A stretch of 64,000 bases of DNA from assembly GCA_022841475.1 (NCBI GenBank), contig JALHRJ010000001.1, forward strand, positions 144,362 to 208,361, written 5' to 3'. The notes beneath the pieces are model-generated. The model was given only the letters and a program-made list of their open reading frames with translations, ran no database searches and had not been told where the DNA came from. The position numbers were made by a program, and so were the translations under genes. Numbering within the stretch: the first letter of the stretch is position 1; every line of letters starts with the position of its first letter. This document shows, piece by piece, positions 34,596 through 42,429 of the stretch. Source of the DNA: Cyclobacteriaceae bacterium (lineage in GTDB: Bacteria; Bacteroidota; Bacteroidia; Cytophagales; Cyclobacteriaceae).

Positions 34596-35543
34596 ATGAA
34601 AACGCGGCTGCTTATTGTTCTGCTTGTTATCCTTGCCGGCTTTACCTCTGCGGTAGGCCAACCCGACACCGTCACTGTTGGTTCGTATGTGATCAGCGTG
34701 CATGATATTAATTTTCGTGATAAGGAATATACCATGCGATTCTGGCTTTGGTTTGTGTATGACAATCCGGATTTTGATTTTTCAACTCAACTAGACATTC
34801 CCAACGCAAAATCCATTGAGACCCCCGAAATAATCATGGATAGTTTGGATGGCAAAGCGTGGGCCATTATGAAAATGAAATCTACCATGAAGGAAAGCTG
34901 GAATGTACGCGACTTTCCTTTTGATCAACAACATCTTAAAGTACAGATTGAAAACACTCTATTCGACAACAATAGTCTGGTTTTCAAACCTGATGTAAAG
35001 GGAAGCAAATTCGATAATAAAGAAGCGATTGATGGATGGGATATTGTAAACTTCAGAGTTACAGCAAGCACGAACGATTATGAAACAGGATTCGGTGATC
35101 CCAATCCGGAAAGAAATCTTCAGTACTTCTCATCTTTTTTGATTGAAATGGATATTCAGCGCGATGCGTGGGGGTTATTTATGAAAATCTTTATTGGCAT
35201 GTACATTGCATTTCTGATTTCCATTATCAGTTTTACTCCGCATCCCTCTGAGTTTGAACCACGATTTGGTTTACCTGTGGGTGGCTTGTTTGCAACGGTT
35301 GGTAATAAATATATTATTGATTCGATCTTGCCTGAGTCTTCGTCCTTTACGCTTGTCGACACGCTGCATACACTTACCTTTCTCGCTATCTTCTCAACAC
35401 TGGTAGTTTCTGCCATTTCTCTTAAACAGTTTGATAAAGGAAATAAAGAGGCCTGCGAAAGAGTAAATTCCGTTGGTGCTAAATTGGTTATCAGCATTTA
35501 TATACTGGCCAATTTGATTTTCATCGGATTAGCCATTATATAG
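34596..35543 (+). CDS. Pentameric ligand-gated ion channel homologue
   Basis: The start is set at the ATG at 34596, where a signal peptide begins (LLIVLLVILAGFTSAVG). The protein of about 315 residues has a beta-rich extracellular half with IHDINFRDKEY-like strands, FWLWFVYDNPDF and the Cys-loop-equivalent motif NVRDFPFDQQHLKVQIEN (core FPFDQQ, no cysteines). Four membrane helices follow, with the second containing LPVGGLFATVGNKY and the loop before the third ILPESSSFTLVDTLH. This matches the layout of prokaryotic Cys-loop-type channels such as GLIC and ELIC. The ligand is unknown. It lies 50 bases beyond the peptidase terminator and is convergent with dtd. Confidence 0.7.
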   Translation: MKTRLLIVLLVILAGFTSAVGQPDTVTVGSYVISVHDINFRDKEYTMRFWLWFVYDNPDFDFSTQLDIPNAKSIETPEIIMDSLDGKAWAIMKMKSTMKESWNVRDFPFDQQHLKVQIENTLFDNNSLVFKPDVKGSKFDNKEAIDGWDIVNFRVTASTNDYETGFGDPNPERNLQYFSSFLIEMDIQRDAWGLFMKIFIGMYIAFLISIISFTPHPSEFEPRFGLPVGGLFATVGNKYIIDSILPESSSFTLVDTLHTLTFLAIFSTLVVSAISLKQFDKGNKEACERVNSVGAKLVISIYILANLIFIGLAII

Positions 35544-35544
35544 T

Positions 35545-35997
35545 CTATACTTTGCTTTTTGTATCAATCAAGATGGTCACCGGGCCATCATTGATTAAAC
35601 TCACTTTCATATCAGCCCCAAAATCTCCGGTCTGAACCGGTTTACCCAAATGAGTACTTACTGCTGAAATGAATTTTTCATAGATGGGAATAGAAATTTC
35701 CGGCTTGGCAGCCTTTAAATAGCTAGGTCTATTCCCTTTTTTTGTACTGGCATGCAACGTAAACTGGCTTACTAAAAGGATATCTCCTCCAGCATCCTTT
35801 ACGCTAACATTCATTACGCCTTGTTCGTCATTGAAGATGCGCAGATTTACAATTTTACCTGCCAGCCATTCAATATCATCCGTGCCATCGTTTTCTTCAA
35901 TACCTACCAAAACAAGTAGACCCGATAAAATGCTTGCCTTTACCTGGCCCTCAATTTTTACAGACGCTTCTGCAACACGTTGAATAACGGCAATCAT
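35545..35997 (-). CDS. dtd: D-aminoacyl-tRNA deacylase
   Basis: This 150-residue enzyme hydrolyses D-aminoacyl-tRNAs (and Gly-tRNA-Ala), protecting translation from wrong amino acids. Family motifs are present: MIAVIQRV at the start, SQFTL (about 80) and NDGPVT near the C-terminus, in place of the common NxGPVT where x varies. Length is normal. It lies 12 bases downstream of the oxidoreductase gene, probably in one operon with it. Confidence 0.95.
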   Translation of the reverse strand: MIAVIQRVAEASVKIEGQVKASILSGLLVLVGIEENDGTDDIEWLAGKIVNLRIFNDEQGVMNVSVKDAGGDILLVSQFTLHASTKKGNRPSYLKAAKPEISIPIYEKFISAVSTHLGKPVQTGDFGADMKVSLINDGPVTILIDTKSKV

Positions 35998-36009
35998 GAA
36001 TGAGATAGA

Positions 36010-36651
36010 TTAATATGACTGTAACACATCCGATTCATAAACAAAAATCCCGGGTAGGTTCTGTTTTGCGTTAGCCAGCATGGCTCGGGCAACTTTAATG
36101 GATTCTATTTCTTTATACTTTTTAGGAATAAGAAATCCGAAAATTTTATAAAAAACTTTGGCCGCATCTTCTCCAGACCGTTGCTCCTTTCTTGGACCTA
36201 CCAGCAAGGAGGGCTTAAAAATGTGAAAAGAATCATAGCGTACTGCAGCAATAGCTTCCTCTACTTCTCCTTTAACGCGATTATAAAAAATGCCTGAGTT
36301 TTTATTTGACCCTAAAGCCGAAACCAACAAGAACTGCTTTGCTCCGTTCGCCTTTAATATTTTTGCTAACTCTAACGGATAATCAAAATCAACTTTTCGA
36401 AACGCTTCTTTCGTTTTGGCTTGCTTGATGGTTGTGCCCAGGCAACAAAAAACATCCTCTGCATTCAGATCAACATGTTGATTGAGTTGATCTACTTCCA
36501 CTAAAACATTTTGAAGTTTAGGATGTGTAAGCGACAGTGGCTTACGACTAAGGGCTATTACTTTTGTATAATAAGTATCTTCCAACAACAGCGTTAACAA
36601 TTGACCTCCAATCAATCCGGTTGAACCGGCCACCAATGCAGTACGTGACAT
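36010..36651 (-). CDS. NAD(P)-binding Rossmann oxidoreductase (HTATIP2-like)
   Basis: The ATG at 36649-36651 (MSRTALVAGSTGLIGGQLL) is chosen: it puts the Rossmann motif GSTGLIG at residues 9-15 and starts one base after the upstream stop. The earlier in-frame start would lie inside that gene. The 213-residue protein has FCCLGTTIKQAKT, LLVSALGSNKNSGIFYNRVKGEVE (core SALGSN and YNRVKGE) and is an atypical SDR like human HTATIP2/CC3. Substrate unknown. Confidence 0.85.
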   Translation of the reverse strand: MSRTALVAGSTGLIGGQLLTLLLEDTYYTKVIALSRKPLSLTHPKLQNVLVEVDQLNQHVDLNAEDVFCCLGTTIKQAKTKEAFRKVDFDYPLELAKILKANGAKQFLLVSALGSNKNSGIFYNRVKGEVEEAIAAVRYDSFHIFKPSLLVGPRKEQRSGEDAAKVFYKIFGFLIPKKYKEIESIKVARAMLANAKQNLPGIFVYESDVLQSY

Positions 36652-36652
36652 A

Positions 36653-37174
36653 TTAAAAAGTCTGCTGAATTTCTTTTCGCAATTCAGTAAGAGCAAGCAA
36701 AATTAAATCCACTTTCTTCTCCATCACCATTTCAAAGATCTTCTTCGATAAATCAATACTATTGGCCTCTGCAGGCATATGCGATGCCGCCTCATTAATC
36801 AAAATAACCAAATCCTCCTTGGCATTGCGTATCTGGTTCCACACATCTTCGCCCATATACACTTGCTGGGATGCGTTATGATTGTATTCGTTGCGAATCT
36901 CATCCAACAACACTTTCTGAAAATCGCGGGCTGAAAAGCCTGGATTATTAAGTCGGATCAAGAGGTTTTGTGGTGCAATGCGTTCCAAAAACAAAGTCAT
37001 CCGCTCATAAGCCTGTAACCGGGCTGGCAGAATGATTTCAATACTGCGGGTGCGAACTTCCAGTTTTTTCATTTCAATCTCCTTTATGATGAAGGACCGC
37101 ACGGTGAGATAAACCGCATACAAGACCAGCGAGGCCGGAATCAAAATCTTACCAAATTCAATTAATGCTTCCAT
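36653..37174 (-). CDS. Membrane-anchored helical protein, conserved in Bacteroidota
   Basis: This 173-residue protein has one N-terminal membrane helix (about 10-30, ILIPASLVLYAVYLTVRSF) followed by a long soluble part with basic then acidic helices (RLQAYERMTLFLERIAPQNLLIR; core RLQAYERMTLFLER). I do not recognise a named family. It is the first gene of the three-gene run to dtd and ends one base before the oxidoreductase start. Confidence 0.72.
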   Translation of the reverse strand: MEALIEFGKILIPASLVLYAVYLTVRSFIIKEIEMKKLEVRTRSIEIILPARLQAYERMTLFLERIAPQNLLIRLNNPGFSARDFQKVLLDEIRNEYNHNASQQVYMGEDVWNQIRNAKEDLVILINEAASHMPAEANSIDLSKKIFEMVMEKKVDLILLALTELRKEIQQTF

Positions 37175-37247
37175 AGGAATTAAATCAAGATCAAAGGTGT
37201 TTAAAATTTAGATATTTTTGATTGTTTGAATACCAATATAACGCTGG

Positions 37248-37565
37248 ATGCTTGAAAAAATTGAACCTGTAGGACTAACGGCACGAGCCGCTCAGGAAGT
37301 TCGGAAAATCATGGAAACCAAAAATATTCCTGTAGAATACGGTTTACGCGTGGGAGTTCGTGGTGGGGGCGGTTGTGGTGGCGTTGCTCTGATTATCGGC
37401 TTTGATAAGCAAAAGCCTACCGATCTAACCTACACGCTGGAAGGCATCACGATACACATTGATAAAAAACACACCATGTACCTCATCGGCAAAGAGGTTG
37501 ATTTTTATGAAGGAGCAGATGCACGGGGTTTTATGTTTGCCGATCAGATAAAAACGTTTAGTTAG
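37248..37565 (+). CDS. IscA/HesB-like iron-sulfur carrier, C-terminal cysteines missing
   Basis: This 105-residue protein has the A-type carrier fold: LTARAAQEVRKIM, GLRVGVRGGGGCGG (with C43) and VDFYEGADARGFMF. The family normally has a second motif, Cys-Gly-Cys, near the end (after FxFxNPN); this protein stops at DQIKTFS with no further cysteine. Only one of three metal-ligand cysteines is left, so it may bind clusters differently, need a partner, or have another role. No frameshift was seen in the following sequence. Confidence 0.85.
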   Translation: MLEKIEPVGLTARAAQEVRKIMETKNIPVEYGLRVGVRGGGGCGGVALIIGFDKQKPTDLTYTLEGITIHIDKKHTMYLIGKEVDFYEGADARGFMFADQIKTFS

Positions 37566-37581
37566 GTTTAAAATGTAATTA

Positions 37582-37607
37582 GCCACAAAGGCACTAAGAC
37601 ACAAAGT
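37582..37607. repeat. Purine-rich gene-end repeat motif
   Basis: gccacaaaggcactaagacacaaag is an internally repetitive string (cacaaaggc/cactaagac/cacaaag) just past the IscA-like stop. It looks like a dispersed intergenic motif; I cannot count other copies here. Confidence 0.35.
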
Positions 37608-37643
37608 TTGTGTCAGGATTAACCGACAAAGCCATGTGTTTGA

Positions 37644-38003
37644 CTATCGAGTTTGATTAACCATAACAGTTGCTTTCCTGCAAACTCCCCCAATGGGTGG
37701 GTTAAATTTCGAAATCCGAATTTCAACGGCTTTAGCCTCACGAAAAGAAACCAGGGTTTTTTTTGCGATGGCGTGCCCTACAGTTTCTAAAAGCTTGGAA
37801 GGTTTAGCCATCTCTTCTTTTACAATGGCGTAAAGTTCTTCGTAATTGATGGTACCGGTGAGGTCATCATGAAATGCTGAGTCCTGAAACTCAGTTTCAA
37901 CCATTACATCAACTTCAAATTTATTTCCGGAAGATCTTTCATGGGGATACACGCCATGGTAGGCATGAAACTCCAGACCTTCCAACGCTACTTTACCGGT
38001 CAT
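37644..38003 (-). CDS. folB: Dihydroneopterin aldolase
   Basis: This 119-residue enzyme of folate synthesis converts dihydroneopterin to hydroxymethyl-dihydropterin and glycolaldehyde. Family motifs: LEFHAYHGVYPHE (with the conserved Tyr-His-Gly), INYEELYAIV, LLETVGHAIA and KFNPPIGG with the catalytic Lys. The start overlaps the stop of the DivIVA-like gene (ATGA at 38000-38003). Confidence 0.95.
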   Translation of the reverse strand: MTGKVALEGLEFHAYHGVYPHERSSGNKFEVDVMVETEFQDSAFHDDLTGTINYEELYAIVKEEMAKPSKLLETVGHAIAKKTLVSFREAKAVEIRISKFNPPIGGVCRKATVMVNQTR

Positions 38004-38701
38004 TGAATATCGTCAAAGAAAGAACGTTGATGGCGTGGTTCTTCAACCACCATTGACTTTACTGGCTCAGGTGCTACCGGAGGTAGTGCGTTCTTTATTT
38101 CACTTTCCATTGCTGCATTGGGAAACAACGCTTTTCTGCTTTCTCTTTTCGCAAACGCCAGATGCTGATCAGGGTCAAAATCGCGTGCCGCTGACTTGGC
38201 TCGTTCAACGCGATCGATCGTTTCACCTGCCATTCTTTTCATATCGGATAATAAATTATCGCGGTGCAATTCCAGTGTTTTATAATGCTGCCCGAGTGTC
38301 TTCAACCTCTCTTCCATCTCTTCCAACATTTGTTTGGAGATCATCTCAGCTTCTTCAATGGCATTCTTAGCTTTTGTCTTTGCCTCATTGAGAATTGAGT
38401 CTGCTTTCAGTTGATTCTCCCGCAAAATCAATTCAGCAGTTTTATTGGCCTGTCCGATTACATTCGCACCTGTATCTTCCGCTGTCTTCAGAGTTCTATA
38501 TAATGAACTCTCTACTTCACGCAGTTTAGATACCTCTTTTTCGGTAGCCTCAAGCTTCATGCGTAGCTCTTTGGTATCGTCATGCAAGCGTTCCCATTCC
38601 TGCGAAAGCGACTGTAGAAAAGCATTTACTTCATCTTTGTCATAGCCACGAAGTACCTTTTCGAATGCCTTCTGACGGATTTCCAACGGTGTGATTTTCA
38701 T
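38000..38701 (-). CDS. DivIVA-domain coiled-coil protein
   Basis: This 233-residue protein begins with the DivIVA/GpsB signature (ITPLEIRQKAFEKVLRGYDKDEVNAFL; core GYDKDEVNAFL). A long coiled coil follows (about 35-175, rich in Glu, Lys and Leu with no membrane helix), then an acidic/Pro tail ending QRSFFDDIQ. DivIVA proteins sense curved membrane and place cell-division or polar proteins; few are studied in Bacteroidota. It is coupled to folB. I leave the gene name off because function in this group is not established. Confidence 0.82.
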   Translation of the reverse strand: MKITPLEIRQKAFEKVLRGYDKDEVNAFLQSLSQEWERLHDDTKELRMKLEATEKEVSKLREVESSLYRTLKTAEDTGANVIGQANKTAELILRENQLKADSILNEAKTKAKNAIEEAEMISKQMLEEMEERLKTLGQHYKTLELHRDNLLSDMKRMAGETIDRVERAKSAARDFDPDQHLAFAKRESRKALFPNAAMESEIKNALPPVAPEPVKSMVVEEPRHQRSFFDDIQ

Positions 38702-38838
38702 AACGGGCGTGGTTTAAATAAATAGTTAAAAAAATGGTTAAGCCAAAAAAATGCCAGCAATTTCCCTTCTGGATGTCGCTGTATAACGTTAATCCACAGC
38801 CAAATGTATGAATTTATGTCAAATTTTCCACACTACCC

Positions 38839-39771
38839 TCACCTTGGGGGAGTGGGATTCTCAAACTTAATATCCCACACAGAAATAGTGCGATCATCAC
38901 TGGCGCTTACCAACTGATTATTAAATGATGTCCAGAGCAATTTATTTACCGAAGTCCCATGCCCTGCATGACGCCCTTTATCAATAACCTTCAACAGCTT
39001 TAGCTCATCTGCTTGCCAGATCTTAATCGACTTATCCATGCTGGCCGTAGCAAAATATTCACCGGATGGACTAAAGACCAAATGATTGATTGCAAAAAGG
39101 TGTGCCGCTACTTCCCCGGCTTGGTGATAGCCCGAGGCTACATCCCAGACTTTCAATCGGGCATCACGCGAACCACTGATTAAAAATTTATAATCGGGTG
39201 TGTAACTAAGTGCAAACACAGAATTCTGATGAGCCTGATATTCATACTTCAATTTGTAATCTTCTAATGAAAAAATCCGGATGAAATAATCGCTGAACCC
39301 GACTGCCACTTCACCAGCAAGAGGATTTATAGCCAACACTCTTGCACTTTTATCTGAGACTTGTAACTTTTTTTTGATGACCAGTTGATCTATATCAACA
39401 ACAAACAAAGCTCCTTCCCCTGAAGCAATCAGAAGATCCTTTTCGACATGATTAATATCGAAAATGGCAGCTGTGGTTAACTTCAGCGAGGCAACTTCCT
39501 TTTTTGTTTCCCAATCCAGCAGATGAATTCCTTCGTAGTTATGGCCAGCAATTAAAAGATCTGTATCCACTAATTGGTGAATTGAATAAACCGAATTTGG
39601 CAACCTGGCAATCAACTCACCTTCTTCGGGATTCGTAAGATCCCATTTCACGATCATGCCATCACCTCCACCCGAGAAAAACTGATTCTCTTTATTGAGC
39701 GAATCTAATGTGTAAACACAATCACGATGGCCGGTGAGGGTGCGAAGTCTTTCTACTTTAACGGAGTTCAT
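38839..39771 (-). CDS. WD40-repeat protein
   Basis: This 310-residue protein is a single seven-bladed WD40 propeller, with repeats of about 40 residues carrying GH and WD ends (GGGDGMIVKWD, SGSRDARLKVWD, ASMDKSIKIWQ, SASDDRTISVWD). It has no signal peptide and is therefore cytoplasmic, probably a protein-binding scaffold. Partners are unknown. It is divergent from the phosphopantetheinyl transferase gene. Confidence 0.88.
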   Translation of the reverse strand: MNSVKVERLRTLTGHRDCVYTLDSLNKENQFFSGGGDGMIVKWDLTNPEEGELIARLPNSVYSIHQLVDTDLLIAGHNYEGIHLLDWETKKEVASLKLTTAAIFDINHVEKDLLIASGEGALFVVDIDQLVIKKKLQVSDKSARVLAINPLAGEVAVGFSDYFIRIFSLEDYKLKYEYQAHQNSVFALSYTPDYKFLISGSRDARLKVWDVASGYHQAGEVAAHLFAINHLVFSPSGEYFATASMDKSIKIWQADELKLLKVIDKGRHAGHGTSVNKLLWTSFNNQLVSASDDRTISVWDIKFENPTPPR

Positions 39772-39846
39772 AGCTAACTTTGTCCTATCGAATTACCCGG
39801 AATCCAGATTTTTTACCAAAATTGTACTATTAAGCTATAGAAACCA

Positions 39847-40470
39847 ATGCCCTTACTCAAAATACAAAAGACCAGCAAGCAAAGTGGATGGGCGCTGTGG
39901 TTTATTACTGAAAACGAAAATGAACTTGTCGAAGCAAGTGGAGATTCCATCGACAGTTCGATTGTTAGTTATACTAAACGCCTAGAGTGGCTCGCAGGCA
40001 GATCGTTAATAAAATCTCTGGTAGAGCAATGTGGGATGGAGTTTTATGGATTAGAGAAGGATGAATTTGGAAAACCATCGTTAAAAAATCACACCCACTT
40101 TATTTCTCTGTCTCACTCTTATCCCTACGTAGCAGCTCAGATCGATCCCATGTTGGAAGTAGGCATTGATCTGGAGCAACCCAAAGAAAAATTATTAACC
40201 ATAGCTCACCGGGTACTCTCTCAACCAGAATTGGAGGATGCAGGCACCGATGTGATAAAACATTGTGTGTATTGGTGTGCAAAAGAGGCGTTATATAAAT
40301 CGTACGGAAAACGTGGCCTTCATTTTGCAGACCATTTATATGTGGCTCCGTTCGCGTTGATGCGTAATGGTGATTTACATGGCAAAATTGCAAAGAATGG
40401 TTACAGTCGTGAGTTGGATTTGATCTATAGCATACAACCCGATTATGTGCTCGTGCACACTAAAACTTAA
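39847..40470 (+). CDS. 4'-phosphopantetheinyl transferase
   Basis: This 207-residue enzyme of the Sfp type carries the diagnostic GIDLEQ (Mg-binding Asp) and WCAKEALYK (general base and Mg ligands) motifs plus SLSHSYPYVAAQ. It moves the phosphopantetheine arm from CoA to carrier proteins of fatty acid, polyketide or peptide synthesis. No carrier gene is nearby, so the partner cannot be named. The redoxin gene follows after 19 bases. Confidence 0.92.
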   Translation: MPLLKIQKTSKQSGWALWFITENENELVEASGDSIDSSIVSYTKRLEWLAGRSLIKSLVEQCGMEFYGLEKDEFGKPSLKNHTHFISLSHSYPYVAAQIDPMLEVGIDLEQPKEKLLTIAHRVLSQPELEDAGTDVIKHCVYWCAKEALYKSYGKRGLHFADHLYVAPFALMRNGDLHGKIAKNGYSRELDLIYSIQPDYVLVHTKT

Positions 40471-40489
40471 AATATTACAACTTTAAAAT

Positions 40490-41050
40490 ATGAAAAATTT
40501 ATTACTTCTTGCATTGTTTTTCTTGTCGGTTGTTTCTTTTGCGCAAGAGATAAAAAACTTTTCTCTTACGAATATCAAAGACGGCAAAGAGATTTCACTC
40601 AGCAACTATTCTTCATCTGTGGGTGTGGTAGTGGTGTTCACCAGCCACGAATGTCCGTTTGATAATTATTACAAAGAAAGATTGAAAGAACTGGTGAATA
40701 CCTATGCTGGTAAAATTCCATTTATCTTTATCAACTCCAATCAGGAGTCAACAGAAAGTTTAGAACAAATGGCTATCCACTACGGTGATTTGAATGTGCC
40801 CTACCTGGCCGACAAAGATCAAACTGCGATGGAAGCATTTGGCGCACGGAGGAGTCCGGAAGTGTTTTTACTTTCTGCCGCTGGTGGCAAGTTTACAGTT
40901 GCCTACAGTGGAGCAATTGACGACAATCCGCAAGTAGGTAAGGATGTAAAACAAAATTTTCTAAAAGACGCTATTGCTAAATTACTCGCTGGTCAAAAAT
41001 CTGAACCGGCTGTGCAGCGAGCGGTGGGGTGTACGATCAGGAGGAAGTAG
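40490..41050 (+). CDS. Secreted redoxin with a single active-site cysteine
   Basis: This 186-residue protein has a signal peptide (LLLLALFFLSVVSFAQ) and the peroxiredoxin/TlpA-like fold: FSLTNIKDGKEISLSNY, VVVFTSHECPFDNYY and PEVFLLSAAGG with the cis-Pro. The active site reads CPFDNYY, a single Cys where TlpA has CxxC, so it is not a standard disulfide exchanger. A second Cys sits near the C-terminus (AVGCTIRRK). It may act in periplasmic redox or peroxide handling. Confidence 0.82.
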   Translation: MKNLLLLALFFLSVVSFAQEIKNFSLTNIKDGKEISLSNYSSSVGVVVVFTSHECPFDNYYKERLKELVNTYAGKIPFIFINSNQESTESLEQMAIHYGDLNVPYLADKDQTAMEAFGARRSPEVFLLSAAGGKFTVAYSGAIDDNPQVGKDVKQNFLKDAIAKLLAGQKSEPAVQRAVGCTIRRK

Positions 41051-41075
41051 AAATTGATTTAGTAGACTGTCAAAT

Positions 41076-41312
41076 ATGCCTACACTACTCAGAATAAATG
41101 GTTATCGCTTTTTCTTCTACACAAATGAGCACTTGCCTAAACATATTCACATTGAAAAAGGTGAAGGAACGGCTAAATTTGACCTGTTTCCCGTTGAGTT
41201 GGTAAAGTCTAAGCGATTTAAAGTCGCAGAAATAAGCGAGATTCGTAAATTGGTACTTGAAAACAGGGAAGTGTTAAATCAAAAATGGGATGAATACTTT
41301 AATCTCAAATAA
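41076..41312 (+). CDS. DUF4160 protein
   Basis: This 78-residue protein has the DUF4160 pattern: INGYRFFFYTNEHLPKHIHIE (core NEHLPKHIHIE, a possible metal- or nucleic-acid-binding His cluster) and RKLVLENREVLNQKWDEYF (core NREVLNQKWDEYF). The family is almost always next to DUF2442, and the pair is suspected to behave like a toxin-antitoxin module, which is not proven. The DUF2442 start lies inside this gene's end. Confidence 0.88.
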   Translation: MPTLLRINGYRFFFYTNEHLPKHIHIEKGEGTAKFDLFPVELVKSKRFKVAEISEIRKLVLENREVLNQKWDEYFNLK

Positions 41313-41526
41313 ATCAAGCAATGCTGCAGATGTTTGGTTCACAAACCTGCAAATGTTTATTCGATTGGAAGATGGGCGCGAACTCGCCATTCCTATTGAC
41401 TGGTTTCCACGGCTGCGCGATGCTTCTGAACCCCAACGCAACAACTGGCGTTTGATTGGTGGTGGCGAGGGTATTCACTGGGAAGAAATAGATGAGGATA
41501 TTTTAGTGGAAGAGTTGCTTCGTTAG
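41290..41526 (+). CDS. DUF2442 protein
   Basis: This 78-residue protein has the DUF2442 pattern: VWFTNLQMFIRLEDGRELAIPIDWFPRL (core LEDGRELAIPIDWFPRL), NWRLIGGGEGIHWEEIDEDI (core GGGEGIHWEEIDEDI). It overlaps the DUF4160 gene by 23 bases in another frame and is thus co-translated. The likely role is antitoxin-like partner or sensor; this is inferred only from the pairing. Confidence 0.88.
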   Translation: MNTLISNKSSNAADVWFTNLQMFIRLEDGRELAIPIDWFPRLRDASEPQRNNWRLIGGGEGIHWEEIDEDILVEELLR

Positions 41527-41650
41527 TGTGTTTTATACGAGACAAAAGTTTCTATACCAAGAACGTGTACACCCTTCGAACTGTCATTAACATAGTGCCT
41601 TCCTATGCAAAATATTGTAAAAGCGCTTGATTACCTAATAAGGTGGGTTT

Positions 41651-42414
41651 TCATTTGTCTTTTTGGATTAAGCTAAATAATAAACTAGCTGATATAATGT
41701 TTGTTGACCCTTTCGGGTACTCATAGACCGGCATAGGTATAGTTTGATTGAAGTAAATCAAATTTGTCACGAATCTTGATTCAATGTTGTTTCCTCTATA
41801 AGTAATCTCTTCGAATGGAACTAACAGTCCATCAATTTCTCTATAATCATTCAATGACGTTACCGGATCCCCAGATTCCCCACGTGTGTAGCCTTCAAGG
41901 TAGTATGTGCTTGTATTAATGTATCTAAAGTATCGATTGCCCTCAACATAAAGTGCCATGCTATAACATAACACCTTTTTATCTCCCGCAATAAAATCCA
42001 CCGTTCCTTCAAGTTCAATTGAATCCGCATTTAACATGAAAGTTGGTTCGCCTAGTCGTGCGTATTTTGCGTAAAATGGAGCGTAGAAATCAAATGATTC
42101 GGTGGTCCTCCTTTTACCTGTCGCCAGTATTTATCACCATTAAAGCAAGTAGTAGAGGAATCTCCAGCGTTTGAAAATGATATCCAGCGATCATATACTT
42201 GACCATTATGTATTGATGCTATCTTAATAACGCTTTCCTCCTTTGGGTATTGAGTCATGGAGAGCACGACACTTTGCAAAGTCTTCCATTTTTCTACACC
42301 ACCTACAGCCTCCATATATTTTTCGACTACATCCTCTTTTGTCTGACCATTCGAATAATTCAATATCAAAACAACAAGTAAAAAAAGGGCAATCTTTTTG
42401 TTGATCATTATCAT
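41651..42414 (-). pseudogene. Frameshifted secreted protein of the Y-x-E-A-V-G-G family
   Basis: Two open frames, 42414-42052 and about 42085-41651, are pieces of one gene. Up to QVKGG the first frame is sound: signal peptide, then VVEKYMEAVGGVEKWKTLQ. From there the sequence continues in the next frame as TTESFDFYAPFYAKYARLGEPTFMLNAD (core ARLGEPTFMLNAD). The intact paralogue at 43678-44427 has the matching GGHETSA...HLGEPWIVLNAE in order. One base, most likely a G in ggagg at about 42095-42100, is missing. The family resembles outer-membrane lipoprotein-sorting-like proteins. It could also be a sequencing error. Confidence 0.75.
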
Positions 42415-42429
42415 GGGCTTCTCAAATTA

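Noticed and set aside
36653..36696. Longer start for the oxidoreductase gene at 36696
   Set aside because: It would lie within the upstream gene and put a non-family stretch before the Rossmann motif; the ATG at 36651 fits better.
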